A DNA stretch of 9,830 bases from Fusobacterium sp. (GTDB lineage Bacteria > Fusobacteriota > Fusobacteriia > Fusobacteriales > Fusobacteriaceae), in contig DXSD01000074.1 of assembly GCA_019410665.1 (NCBI GenBank), positions 1 to 9,830 of the forward strand. Reading direction: 5' to 3'. The position numbers and the translations under genes were made by a program. The notes under the pieces were generated by a model that was not told the DNA's origin, searched no databases, and was given only the letters and a program-made list of their open reading frames with translations. Shown piece by piece: positions 1-7,534 of the stretch (position 1 is the first letter of the stretch; each line of letters begins with the position of its first letter).

Positions 1-784
1 CAAATATTGAGATTAAGTTTATAAAATCTTCAATAGAAAGATTTTCAGCTCTCTCATTTTCACTTATTCCAGCTTTATCTAAAATGATTCTTAACTCATC
101 TTTAGAATAACCTAAAGTTGAAAAGTTATTTAGTAAATTCTTTCTTTTATTAGAAAAGCCAGCTTTTACATACTTAAAGAAAGTATCTTCATCAATTTGA
201 TTTGCATATCTATTATCTTTATAAAGTTTAATTGACATAAAAGCTGAATCTACTTTAGGAACAGGAGTAAAAAACTCCTTAGGTATAGTAAAAAGATATT
301 CAGCCTCTCCAAAGTACTCTACAGCTAATGTAAGAACACTTCTCTCTTTTCCTTTTTTAGCACAAATTCTCTCAGCAACTTCTTTTTGTACCATTATATA
401 AATTTCATCAATTACATCTCTATTTTCAATTAACTTATTGATAATAGGAGATGTTATATAGTAAGGAATGTTAGCAACAACTTTAGTTCCTTCAGTGATA
501 TAATCCTTTAGGTTTGTTTCTAATACATCATTCATTACAAGGGTATATTTAGGGTTTTTATCAAATTTACCCCTTAATATTTTCTCTAAATCTCTATCTA
601 TTTCAACAGCAACAACTTTTTTAGCACTTTCCAAAAGTAAAGCAGTTAAGGCTCCCTCTCCAGGGCCAATCTCTAAAACAGTATCTTCACTTTGAACATT
701 TGATACTTCCATTATTCTGTTTAATACTTCTTGTTGATCAGTTAAAAAGTTTTGCCCAAATTTTTTCTTATGTTTAAAGGACAT
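1..784 (-). CDS. rsmA: 16S rRNA (adenine1518/1519-N6)-dimethyltransferase, 3' end cut by window edge
   Basis: RsmA/KsgA uses S-adenosylmethionine to dimethylate two adjacent adenines in the 3'-terminal hairpin of 16S rRNA, a late step in 30S assembly. The frame is open from ATG at 784 down to base 2 (261 codons), about the usual family length, so only a few C-terminal residues and the stop are missing. Visible landmarks are the N-terminal KKKFGQNFL (residues 6-14), the SAM-binding LEIGPGEGALT (motif I, about 37-47) and the catalytic NIPYY (105-109). The start is supported by GGAGGG just upstream (788-793 on the minus strand). The gene begins 12 bp after the hpt stop, so the two are almost certainly cotranscribed. 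No separate promoter is visible. Family assignment is very secure. Confidence 0.96.
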   Translation of the reverse strand, partial: MSFKHKKKFGQNFLTDQQEVLNRIMEVSNVQSEDTVLEIGPGEGALTALLLESAKKVVAVEIDRDLEKILRGKFDKNPKYTLVMNDVLETNLKDYITEGTKVVANIPYYITSPIINKLIENRDVIDEIYIMVQKEVAERICAKKGKERSVLTLAVEYFGEAEYLFTIPKEFFTPVPKVDSAFMSIKLYKDNRYANQIDEDTFFKYVKAGFSNKRKNLLNNFSTLGYSKDELRIILDKAGISENERAENLSIEDFINLISIF

Positions 785-796
785 ATTCCCTCCAAA

Positions 797-1318
797 TTAT
801 TTTTTTACAACTATACCAATATATGGAAGATTTCTATGATGTTGATCATAGTCTAGTCCATATCCTACAACAAACTCATCAGGAATTTCAAAACCAGTAT
901 AGTCACCTTTTATCTCTACTACTCTTCTACTTGGTTTGTCTAATAAAGTACAAATTTTTAGAGATTTTGTTCCTCTCTCTTCAAATAATTTTTTAACATG
1001 ACTTAGAGTTAATCCTGTATCGATTATATCCTCAACTATTAACACATCTTTTCCTCTAACATCCATATCAGTGTCCTTTGAAATCTTGATTACACCAGTG
1101 CTCATTGTTCCAGCATAACTAGAGGCACTCATAAAATCAATTACAAGAGGAAGATTGATCTCTTTTATAAGGTCACTCATAAATACAACAGATCCTTTTA
1201 AAAGTCCAACAACTAAAAGCTCTTTTCCTTGATAATCTTTTTCTACTTCCTTAGCTAATTCCTTAATTCTCTTCTCAATATCTTCTCTTGTTATGAGAGT
1301 TTTAATAGTATAATCCAC
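797..1318 (-). CDS. hpt: Hypoxanthine phosphoribosyltransferase, GTG start
   Basis: This enzyme transfers the phosphoribosyl group of PRPP to hypoxanthine (and usually guanine) to make IMP or GMP in cytoplasmic purine salvage. The 173-residue length is typical. The PRPP-binding loop VLIVEDIIDTGLTL is present near residues 91-104. An early LLVVGLLKGSVVFMSDL segment carries the conserved LKGS loop, and the C-terminal FVVGYGLDYDQHHRNLPYIG is the conserved family ending. The start codon is GTG (1316-1318), with a GGAGG Shine-Dalgarno seven bases upstream (1326-1330). It is the first gene of a leftward operon with rsmA and diverges from the PASTA-rsgA-rpe operon. Its leader carries a perfect inverted repeat, annotated separately. 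Confidence 0.96.
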   Translation of the reverse strand: MDYTIKTLITREDIEKRIKELAKEVEKDYQGKELLVVGLLKGSVVFMSDLIKEINLPLVIDFMSASSYAGTMSTGVIKISKDTDMDVRGKDVLIVEDIIDTGLTLSHVKKLFEERGTKSLKICTLLDKPSRRVVEIKGDYTGFEIPDEFVVGYGLDYDQHHRNLPYIGIVVKK

Positions 1319-1332
1319 TCTATATCCTCCTT

Positions 1333-1364
1333 TTAAAATATAACTTTGGGAAGTTATATTTTAA
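1333..1364 (-). repeat. Perfect 14-bp inverted repeat in the hpt leader
   Basis: Two exactly complementary 14-base arms (1333-1346 and 1351-1364) are separated by four bases. The repeat lies inside the predicted hpt 5' untranslated region, and its inner edge is two bases from the GGAGG ribosome binding site. No T-tract follows it on either strand, so an intrinsic terminator is unlikely. It could be an operator for a dimeric repressor or an mRNA hairpin that affects translation or stability. The arms are seen directly; the function is inference. Confidence 0.75.
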
Positions 1365-1382
1365 TAAAATCAATTACGATAT

Positions 1383-1411
1383 ATTTTATCATTTAATCTA
1401 GAAATTATCAA
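1383..1411 (-). promoter_or_regulatory. Predicted sigma-70-type promoter for hpt-rsmA
   Basis: On the minus strand a TTGATA -35 (1406-1411) is followed after 17 bases by a TAAAAT -10 (1383-1388). A TG one base upstream of the -10 makes it an extended -10. Transcription would begin near 1376, giving a leader of about 58 nt that contains the inverted repeat at 1333-1364. Confidence 0.7.
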
Positions 1412-1418
1412 GTAGTTA

Positions 1419-1447
1419 TTGATATTTTATCTATCTTATGATATCAT
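1419..1447 (+). promoter_or_regulatory. Predicted promoter for the PASTA-rsgA-rpe-marR-rqcH operon
   Basis: A TTGATA -35 (1419-1424) is followed after 17 bases by a TATCAT -10 (1442-1447), with an extended-10 TG at 1439-1440. Transcription would start near 1454, about 30 bases before the preferred start codon of the PASTA gene. It is back-to-back with the hpt promoter; the two -35 boxes are only seven bases apart, so the divergent promoters could influence one another. Confidence 0.65.
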
Positions 1448-1483
1448 CAATATTATAGAGAAATAAAAAATATGGAGGAGTTA

Positions 1484-2194
1484 ATGAATAAAAAATTACT
1501 TTCTAGTTGGATAGGAATATTTTTAGGTATTGTATTACTTGGAATATTTTCACTAGAAATTTTTAAAATATTATATTTTAATGAAAAGTATTATAAAGTC
1601 CCCAATTTAAGTCATTATACAGTGGATGAGGTAAAAAATATTTTAGAAAAAAATAATTTACAGATAAAGATTATGGGAGAGGAGTTTTCTCAGCTACCTA
1701 TAGGAGAGATTTTTTTACAGGAACCTGAAGCTGGATCAATAGTGAAAAAGGGTAGAACTATAAAAGCTTGGGTAAGTAAAGGAGCTGCCCTTGTAGATGT
1801 TCCTAATCTGACAGGAATGAACTATCTTGATGCCAAAGTTATAGCAGAGCAGAAGGGACTTATAGTAGATAGTATAGTAACAATTAAAACACAAGGAGAG
1901 TATAACGAGGTTATAGCTACTGATCCTGTATCTAACACCCTTTTAACAAGGGGAGAGAAGATCTCTTTTTTAGTTAATGGGGCAGAACAGGTGTTTGAGA
2001 TTAAGATGCCAGATCTAATAGGAAGATCTTTTGACGAGGCTTTAGACTTGCTTACTAAAAACTCATTGATAATAGGGGATGTTAATTTTATTTCTGTTCC
2101 AGGAATTGAAAGAAATGTTATAATAAAGAGTAGTACAGCAGCAGGAAAGAGAATACCTGCTGGTTCAGCTGTAGATTTAACAATAAGCAATTAA
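1484..2194 (+). CDS. Membrane-anchored protein with three PASTA repeats and no kinase domain
   Basis: This is a predicted 236-residue protein. It has a short basic N-terminus, one hydrophobic segment (about residues 9-30, WIGIFLGIVLLGIF at its core) and three successive PASTA repeats (about 37-101, 103-167 and 173-236), each opening with a VPNL/VPNLTG/MPDLIG-type motif. PASTA repeats usually bind peptidoglycan fragments or act as cell-wall spacers in Ser/Thr kinases of the PrkC/PknB type and in some penicillin-binding proteins. Neither a kinase nor a transpeptidase domain is present here. The topology would place the repeats outside the cytoplasmic membrane. An upstream ATG at 1472 was rejected because the GGAGGAG ribosome binding site (1474-1480) would lie inside it; ATG 1484 has correct spacing. 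It leads the operon that continues into rsgA and rpe. The exact cellular role is unknown. Confidence 0.88.
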   Translation: MNKKLLSSWIGIFLGIVLLGIFSLEIFKILYFNEKYYKVPNLSHYTVDEVKNILEKNNLQIKIMGEEFSQLPIGEIFLQEPEAGSIVKKGRTIKAWVSKGAALVDVPNLTGMNYLDAKVIAEQKGLIVDSIVTIKTQGEYNEVIATDPVSNTLLTRGEKISFLVNGAEQVFEIKMPDLIGRSFDEALDLLTKNSLIIGDVNFISVPGIERNVIIKSSTAAGKRIPAGSAVDLTISN

Positions 2195-2202
2195 GATATT
2201 TC

Positions 2203-2218
2203 AGGAGGGATAATCATT
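2203..2218 (+). promoter_or_regulatory. Strong ribosome binding site positioned for an AUU start of rsgA
   Basis: AGGAGGG lies at 2203-2209. Six bases downstream is ATT (2216-2218), in frame with rsgA. The first conventional start, GTG at 2228, is 18 bases away from this site and has only a weak AAGGGA-like sequence of its own. Translating from ATT adds KGR before the GTG codon, which matches the conserved G-K/R-I/V-I opening of RsgA proteins such as B. subtilis CpgA (as recalled). Confidence 0.7.
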
Positions 2219-3100
2219 AAGGGAAGAGTGATAAATAAAATACAAGGATTTTATTATGTAAAATCTGAAGATGGTAGTGTGTATGAATGTAAACTAAGAG
2301 GGATACTAAAGAGAAAAGAGAGTAAAGATAATTGTGTAGTTGGAGATATAGTAGAAATTTCTGAAGATAATTATATCATTAATGTGGAAGAGAGAAAAAA
2401 TTTAGTAGAGAGACCACTTGTATCAAATATAGATTACCTTGTTATACAATTTGCTGGAAAAGATCCAGAGATAGATTATGAAAGATTGAATATTTTACTT
2501 TTAAGGAGCTTTTTTTATAAAATTAAACCTATCGTTATTGTCAATAAGATAGATTTACTAACTGATGAAGAGATAGAGAAGTTAAAGAAAAGATTAGAGT
2601 TTTTAGAAAAGCTAGATATAAGATATTTTTTAATATCTCAAAAGGAAAATCTTGGAATAGATCAATTAAAAGCTTTTCTTAAAGATAAGATAACAGCTTT
2701 TGGAGGACCTAGTGGAGTAGGAAAGTCTAGTATTATAAATCTACTTCAGAATGAAAAAAAATTAGAAACTGGTGAAACTAGTAAAAGGCTAAAAAGAGGA
2801 AAGCATACAACTAAAGATACAAATCTATTAGAACTTATTGATGGTGGATATATAATAGATACACCTGGTTTTTCCTCAGTGGAGTTACCAGATATAGAGG
2901 ATGCTCAAAAACTAATAGAGCTTTTTCCAGAATTTAAAAATAGAGAAGATTGTAAATTTAATAATTGCTTACATCTCAATGAACCATCTTGTGCAATAAA
3001 AAAATGTGTAGAGAGTGGCGAAATAGAGAAAAGTAGATATGATTTCTATAAAAAAGTTTATGAAAAATTAAAATGTGAAAGGTGGAATAGATATGACTAA
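2216..3100 (+). CDS. rsgA: Ribosome small-subunit-dependent GTPase A (RsgA/YjeQ/CpgA)
   Basis: RsgA is a circularly permuted GTPase that acts late in 30S subunit maturation and is stimulated by the 30S. From the AUU start it has 294 residues, normal for the family. In order there is an N-terminal OB-fold-like region, G4 NKID (about 110-113), G1 GPSGVGKS (about 164-171), a KRGKHTT switch region, G3 DTPG (about 215-218), and a C-terminal zinc knuckle with Cys-x4-Cys-x-His-x5-Cys (C246, C251, H253, C259). G4 preceding G1 is the diagnostic permutation. The start is discussed at the ribosome binding site entry; if the AUU is wrong, the alternative is GTG 2228 (290 residues). Its final eight bases overlap the rpe start, suggesting translational coupling. 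Confidence 0.95.
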   Translation: MKGRVINKIQGFYYVKSEDGSVYECKLRGILKRKESKDNCVVGDIVEISEDNYIINVEERKNLVERPLVSNIDYLVIQFAGKDPEIDYERLNILLLRSFFYKIKPIVIVNKIDLLTDEEIEKLKKRLEFLEKLDIRYFLISQKENLGIDQLKAFLKDKITAFGGPSGVGKSSIINLLQNEKKLETGETSKRLKRGKHTTKDTNLLELIDGGYIIDTPGFSSVELPDIEDAQKLIELFPEFKNREDCKFNNCLHLNEPSCAIKKCVESGEIEKSRYDFYKKVYEKLKCERWNRYD

Positions 3101-3731
3101 TATAAAAATAGCTCCTTCAATACTGTCAGCTGATTTTAGTAAATTAGGAGAAGAGGTTATAGCGATTGATAAAGCGGGAGCTGACTATGTGCATATAGAT
3201 GTTATGGATGGAATTTTTGTTCCTAATCTAACATTTGGTGCTCCTGTAATTAAAGCCATTAGAAATAAAACTGATTTAGTTTTTGATGTGCATTTAATGA
3301 TAGATAGACCAGAGAGATATATAGAGGATTTTGCTAAGGCAGGAGCTGACATTATTGTAGTTCATGCAGAATCAACTATACATCTGCACAGAGTAATACA
3401 ACAGATTAAAGCAACAGGAAAAAAAGCAGGAGTATCTTTGAATCCAGCTACTCCAGTAGATGTATTAAAGTATATAATTGATGATTTGGATATGGTACTT
3501 ATTATGAGTGTAAATCCAGGATTTGGTGGTCAAAAATTTATAGAGAGTTCAGTACAAAAAATTAAAGATGTAAGAGCTATGAGCAGTAGTGTAGATATAC
3601 AAGTTGATGGTGGAATAACTGATGCTACTATAAAAAAATGTATAGAAGCTGGAGCTAATATTTTTGTTGCTGGTTCTTATGTATTTTCTGGAGATTATAA
3701 AGAAAGAATAGAAAGTTTAAAGAGAGGTTAG
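3093..3731 (+). CDS. rpe: Ribulose-phosphate 3-epimerase
   Basis: Rpe interconverts D-ribulose 5-phosphate and D-xylulose 5-phosphate in the non-oxidative pentose phosphate pathway, using a divalent metal in a TIM-barrel active site. The 212-residue protein has the family opening [10 protein letters not shown]. The metal and catalytic residues are in place: S9, H34 and D36 in VHIDVMDG, H67 in DVHLM, and D172 in QVDGGI. The phosphate-binding [12 protein letters not shown] is also present. ATG 3093 was chosen over a GTG 18 bases upstream (3075) because AGGTGG sits seven bases before it and the product then begins like other Rpe proteins. It overlaps the rsgA stop by eight bases. Confidence 0.96.
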   Translation: MTNIKIAPSILSADFSKLGEEVIAIDKAGADYVHIDVMDGIFVPNLTFGAPVIKAIRNKTDLVFDVHLMIDRPERYIEDFAKAGADIIVVHAESTIHLHRVIQQIKATGKKAGVSLNPATPVDVLKYIIDDLDMVLIMSVNPGFGGQKFIESSVQKIKDVRAMSSSVDIQVDGGITDATIKKCIEAGANIFVAGSYVFSGDYKERIESLKRG

Positions 3732-3735
3732 GGGA

Positions 3736-4419
3736 ATGACTGTGATGACTGAAAATATTAATAAAGTAAATGAGATATTAGAGGAGTTTTATAAGCTATT
3801 TTATAAAACAGAGGATATGGCTCTTAAAAGAGGAATAAAATGTTTAACACATACAGAACTACATTTAATTGAGGCTATTGGAGAGGAATCTCTAACTATG
3901 AATGAGTTATCTGATAGAGTAGGAATAACTATGGGAACAGCTACTGTTGCTGTGTCTAAGCTTACTGAGAAAGGATTTATTGCAAGGGTTCGTTCTAACT
4001 CAGATAGAAGAAAGGTTTATGTTTCTTTAACAGATAAGGGAAGTAAAGCTTTAACTTACCATAATAACTACCATAAGATGATAATGTCTAGTATTACAGA
4101 AAATATAGCTGATAAAGATTTAAGCCATTTTATTGAGATTTTTGAGCTTATTCTTGAAGCTTTACAAGAGAAAACAGATTACTTTAAACCACTTACTATT
4201 GTTGACTTTGCTGTGGGAGAGAAAGTTTCTATAGTTGAAATCAAAGGAACTCCAATTGTACAAAAATATTTTGCTGGACATGGAATAGAGAATTTCAGTA
4301 TTGTAGAGATACTTCCAAGTTCAGTAAAAGATATGTTTATCATAAAATCACCAACTGGAGATACAGTGGAGTTAGATATTCTAGATGCTAAAAATCTAAT
4401 TGGAATAAAAGCGGACTAA
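3736..4419 (+). CDS. MarR-family transcriptional regulator fused to a FeoA-like domain
   Basis: Residues about 10-145 form a MarR-type winged helix: TMNELSDRVGITMGTATVAV is the helix-turn-helix, followed by LTEKGFIARVRSNSDRRKV, the wing with its conserved DRR, and SLTDKG. This part most resembles FabT-like MarR proteins that control fatty-acid synthesis genes. Residues about 152-225 form an added domain with the FeoA/SH3-like pattern: L-x-G opening (DFAVGEKVSIVEI), a central FAGHGIENFSIVEIL and a final VELDILDAKNLIGI. FeoA-like domains occur at the C-terminus of iron- or manganese-sensing DtxR/MntR regulators but are not usual on MarR proteins. The ligand and targets are unknown. It begins four bases after the rpe stop. 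ATG 3745 is an equally plausible start (AGGGGA nine bases upstream), shortening it by three residues. Confidence 0.88.
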   Translation: MTVMTENINKVNEILEEFYKLFYKTEDMALKRGIKCLTHTELHLIEAIGEESLTMNELSDRVGITMGTATVAVSKLTEKGFIARVRSNSDRRKVYVSLTDKGSKALTYHNNYHKMIMSSITENIADKDLSHFIEIFELILEALQEKTDYFKPLTIVDFAVGEKVSIVEIKGTPIVQKYFAGHGIENFSIVEILPSSVKDMFIIKSPTGDTVELDILDAKNLIGIKAD

Positions 4420-4443
4420 TTTTTAAAAAGTAGGAGAATAGAA

Positions 4444-6066
4444 ATGTTTTATATTGATGGAGTATCTTTAAGTAAAATTAAAGAGGAATTAAAAAGAGAT
4501 CTTTATGGAAGAAAGATAAATAGGATTACTAAAAACACTGAAACATCTCTATCAATATATTTTGGTAAAATAGAGTTGGTCTTTTCATGTAATCCATCTT
4601 TTCCTATTTGTTATATAACAAATTCTAAAGAGGGAGTTTTAGAAAGTAGTGCTGGTTTAGCAGCAAATATGAAAAAACATCTACTTAATGCTATGCTTAC
4701 AGATGTTACTCAACTTGGCTTTGATAGAATTCTTAACTTTAAATTTTCAAAAATAAATGAGTTAGGAGAAGTAAAAAATTACAATATCTATTTTGAAATT
4801 ATGGGTAAATACTCTAATTTTGTTTTCACCGATGGAGATAATAAGATAATAGATCTATTAAAAAGATTCTCCTTAGAAGAGAATAGATTAAGAGCTATGT
4901 TTCCAGGAATACAATATGAACAACCTATAATTGAGGAAAAGATCCCTCCTATCGGATTAGAAGAAAGCAAATTTAATGAACTTCTTAAAGAGGGAGGTTT
5001 ATTAAAAAATATTGAAGGTATTGGAAAGTTACTTCTACAAAATTTAGATAGTTTTGAAAAATTTAATGAGATTTTAACTGGGAGTTTATCACCAAAAGTA
5101 TTTTTAAATAAAAAAAGAGTTGTTTTAGCAACAGTTTTAAATATAGTACCTAAGGGAAATTATGATGAGATAGTAGAGTTTAATTCTTTTAAAGAGCTTG
5201 TAAATTATTATATATCTTCTGAGAATCTCTCTAGCAGTTTTGATTCATTAAGAAGTCAATTAATGGATAATATAGTTAAAAGAGTTAAGAAAAATGAAAA
5301 GATTTTATCTGTATTAGCTAAAGAGAGAGAAGAAAAAAGCGATTTTGAAAAATATAAACAACTAGGAGATATTTTAGCAGCTTGTATATATAGTGTAAAA
5401 AGAGGAATGACATCAGTAGAAACCTATGATTTTTACAACGATACTATGATAAAGATACCTTTAGAACCTCAGTATAGTCCACAAGATAATCTTGAAAGAA
5501 TTTACAAAAAATATAATAAACTTAAAAGAGGACTTGAGGCTAATAGTAGAAGGGTAAAAGAGATTAGTGAAGAGCTAGATTATCTAAATAGTATTAAGCT
5601 TTTTATAGAGTCAAGTAATCATATTGATAATCTTAAACTTATACATCAAGAGTTAGTTGCTCAAGGTTACCTAAAGATTAATAGTAAAAAAGAAAAAAAT
5701 AAAAAAGCAAATAAAGAGATGTCATATGGAATTATTGAGGGAGAAAACTACAGAATTCTATATGGAAGAAATAATCTTGAAAATGATAACTTAACTTTTA
5801 AGATAGCTGATAAAAATGATATTTGGTTACATGCTAAAAATATACCAGGTTCCCATGTAATTATTAAGTGCGATAATTTAACTGATGAAATTTTATTAAA
5901 GGGAGCTATAGTAGCTGGATTTTATAGTAAGGGATTTGTTGGTGACAAGATAAGCATTGATTATACTCAAAAAAGATATATAAATAAGCCAAAAGGAAGT
6001 AAACCAGGATTTGTTACATATATAAATGAGAAAAATATCATTGTTGTAAAGCCAGAAAAAATATAG
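4444..6066 (+). CDS. rqcH: NFACT-family protein, RqcH-type ribosome quality-control factor
   Basis: NFACT proteins of the RqcH type bind obstructed 50S subunits carrying peptidyl-tRNA and recruit tRNA-Ala to append alanine tails that mark stalled nascent chains for proteolysis. Older annotations call the family fibronectin-binding protein A. The 540-residue sequence has an NFACT-N domain (about 1-250) starting FYIDGVSL. It includes LGFDRI at 92-97, whose Asp-Arg pair (94-95) corresponds to the D97/R98 pair known to be needed for alanine tailing in B. subtilis. A charged helical, probably coiled-coil, middle spans about 260-420. The C-terminal NFACT-R domain (about 430-540) has YGRNNLENDNLTFKIA, WLHAKNIPGSHVII and the ending KPKGSKPGFVTY. 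AGGAGA six bases upstream supports the start. It is the last gene of the operon, before a strong terminator. Confidence 0.93.
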   Translation: MFYIDGVSLSKIKEELKRDLYGRKINRITKNTETSLSIYFGKIELVFSCNPSFPICYITNSKEGVLESSAGLAANMKKHLLNAMLTDVTQLGFDRILNFKFSKINELGEVKNYNIYFEIMGKYSNFVFTDGDNKIIDLLKRFSLEENRLRAMFPGIQYEQPIIEEKIPPIGLEESKFNELLKEGGLLKNIEGIGKLLLQNLDSFEKFNEILTGSLSPKVFLNKKRVVLATVLNIVPKGNYDEIVEFNSFKELVNYYISSENLSSSFDSLRSQLMDNIVKRVKKNEKILSVLAKEREEKSDFEKYKQLGDILAACIYSVKRGMTSVETYDFYNDTMIKIPLEPQYSPQDNLERIYKKYNKLKRGLEANSRRVKEISEELDYLNSIKLFIESSNHIDNLKLIHQELVAQGYLKINSKKEKNKKANKEMSYGIIEGENYRILYGRNNLENDNLTFKIADKNDIWLHAKNIPGSHVIIKCDNLTDEILLKGAIVAGFYSKGFVGDKISIDYTQKRYINKPKGSKPGFVTYINEKNIIVVKPEKI

Positions 6067-6080
6067 CTTAAGCTATTTTT
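6063..6080 (+). terminator. Small palindrome at the rqcH stop, possible weak terminator
   Basis: A perfect 14-bp palindrome, ATAGCTTAAGCTAT (6063-6076), covers the rqcH stop codon and runs into a short T-run (to 6080). As RNA it would give only a five-base-pair stem with a four-base loop, so it is at best a weak terminator or a stop-codon-proximal hairpin. The main terminator lies just downstream. Confidence 0.3.
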
Positions 6081-6096
6081 AACTATTAAGTTTGTG

Positions 6097-6135
6097 GGGA
6101 TATTACAATTTTAATTGTAATAGTCCCTATTTTTT
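6097..6135 (+). terminator. Intrinsic terminator of the PASTA-rqcH operon
   Basis: Nine perfect pairs (6101-6109 with 6114-6122) around a four-base loop are extended, past one bulged G, by an A-T and three G-C pairs (6097-6100 with 6124-6127). A run of six T follows (6130-6135). It closes the rightward operon and separates it from the transporter gene. The initiation codon TTG at 6092 sometimes implied for the next reading frame lies at the edge of this hairpin and is not credible. Confidence 0.85.
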
Positions 6136-6172
6136 ATTAACTAAAACAAATATTATATGGAGAGTGATAATA

Positions 6173-7525
6173 ATGTTCTTATCTACAAATGTTGAGAAAC
6201 GTCGTGAGATGATACTAAATGGAAATATTCTCAATACACTTCTGTTTCTTTCATTACCAACTCTTTTAATGGGAATGGTACAATCTCTTATTCCACTTTC
6301 AGATGGATTATTTTTAAATAGGACTTCAGGATATTTAGTGGCAGCTGCTGTTGGATTTGGACAACCTATTATAAATATAATAAATGCTCTTTCTCAAGGA
6401 TTAGGAGTAGCTTCTATGGCAATAGTTGGACAGATAAATGGAACAGGAGATTTTGAACAAGTAAAAAAGGTTTCTACTCAAATATTAGTCTTTTCATTTA
6501 TTGTAGGATTAATTGTAGCACCAACTTCAATAATATTTGCTTCAGTTGTAACTAAAAATATAGCACCTGAAATAGCTTATGATGTATTCATTTATTTAAG
6601 CTTTTATGCAATAGTTATTCCTTTGCTATTTATGGCTGCAATATTTAATGCTATAAAAAATGCAACTGGGCAACCAGAAGCAACTTTAATAAGAATGATA
6701 ATTTTACTACTATTAAAAATTATTTTTAATACTATCTTTTTGGCTGTATTACATTGGGGTGTAATTGGTGCTGTGATGGCATCTCTTTGCTCATATATTA
6801 TTATAGCTATTTGGATGTACTATGATCTTTTTGTAAAAAAGAGTGTAACTAGATTAGAGTTAAAAGGTTTTTCCTTTGATTTTCCTCTATTGAAAAGACT
6901 TATAGTTTTGGCTTTACCCACTATGATTACCTATTCATTAATAAACTTTGGATTTTTCTTAATAAATATGGAAGTGGAAAGATATGGAGCTTATGTTCTT
7001 ACAGCACAAACAATAGCTAGTAATATAAATGCAATGAGTTTTAACCTTCCATCTTCAATAGGAACAACTGTTACCACTATGGTAAGTATGAATATTGGAG
7101 CTGGAAAACCAGAAAATGCAAAAAAAACATTTGTTTATGGATGTAGAGTAAGCTTAATTATTTCGTTGATTATTATTATCTTATTCTTACCAAGTAGTAA
7201 TTTCATGGTAAGATTATTCCAGGATAATGAAACAATAGTTAGCCTTGCAGATCACTCTTTAAAAATATATACATTTTCTATAATTGGTTTTGGAATTTTT
7301 ATGGTTTCTCAAGGAGCATATATAGGATTGGGAAGAACAAAAATGCCATTATTAATGGGAATTTTAAGAATATGGTTAATAAGATATATATTTATAATAT
7401 TAACTAAAAAATGGTTAGGAGTAGATTCTGTATTTTGGGGGAATTTAGTTTCTAACTATTTAGCTGGATTTTTATTTTATTATTTAGTAACAAAAACCTC
7501 ATGGAAGTCTATGTTAAAAAAATAA
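6173..7525 (+). CDS. MATE-family multidrug/cation antiporter
   Basis: The 450-residue protein has about twelve hydrophobic segments in two repeated halves, as expected for MATE exporters that use a sodium or proton gradient to expel cationic drugs or metabolites across the inner membrane. Supporting family features are the N-terminal ILNTLLFLSLPTLLMGMVQ with the early proline, the half-one helix LSQGLGVASMAIVGQINGTG, and the second-half SINFGFF-like and TTVTTMVSMNIGAGKPENAK segments; the xxxNxGAGK stretch is typical of the fold. ATG 6173 is chosen because GGAGAG lies eight bases upstream; the frame is open to 6092, but that extra stretch is terminator sequence. Substrate cannot be predicted. 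The gene is monocistronic between a terminator and a 435-bp gap; no convincing promoter was found. Confidence 0.92.
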   Translation: MFLSTNVEKRREMILNGNILNTLLFLSLPTLLMGMVQSLIPLSDGLFLNRTSGYLVAAAVGFGQPIINIINALSQGLGVASMAIVGQINGTGDFEQVKKVSTQILVFSFIVGLIVAPTSIIFASVVTKNIAPEIAYDVFIYLSFYAIVIPLLFMAAIFNAIKNATGQPEATLIRMIILLLLKIIFNTIFLAVLHWGVIGAVMASLCSYIIIAIWMYYDLFVKKSVTRLELKGFSFDFPLLKRLIVLALPTMITYSLINFGFFLINMEVERYGAYVLTAQTIASNINAMSFNLPSSIGTTVTTMVSMNIGAGKPENAKKTFVYGCRVSLIISLIIIILFLPSSNFMVRLFQDNETIVSLADHSLKIYTFSIIGFGIFMVSQGAYIGLGRTKMPLLMGILRIWLIRYIFIILTKKWLGVDSVFWGNLVSNYLAGFLFYYLVTKTSWKSMLKK

Positions 7526-7534
7526 AAGGCTTTT

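Noticed and set aside
1472..1483. Upstream ATG for the PASTA protein
   Set aside because: The gene's GGAGGAG ribosome binding site would be inside the coding sequence, and nothing suitable precedes ATG 1472.
1822..2190. 122-codon open frame on the minus strand inside the PASTA gene
   Set aside because: It lies wholly inside a well-supported gene, shows no recognisable protein family and no ribosome binding site was identified for it; it is a frame shadow.
4788..4970. 60-codon minus-strand open frame inside rqcH
   Set aside because: Antisense to a conserved coding region with no independent support.
6092..6172. 27-codon N-terminal extension of the MATE transporter from TTG 6092
   Set aside because: This stretch is the operon terminator hairpin and its T-tract; ATG 6173 has a proper ribosome binding site and gives the usual MATE length.
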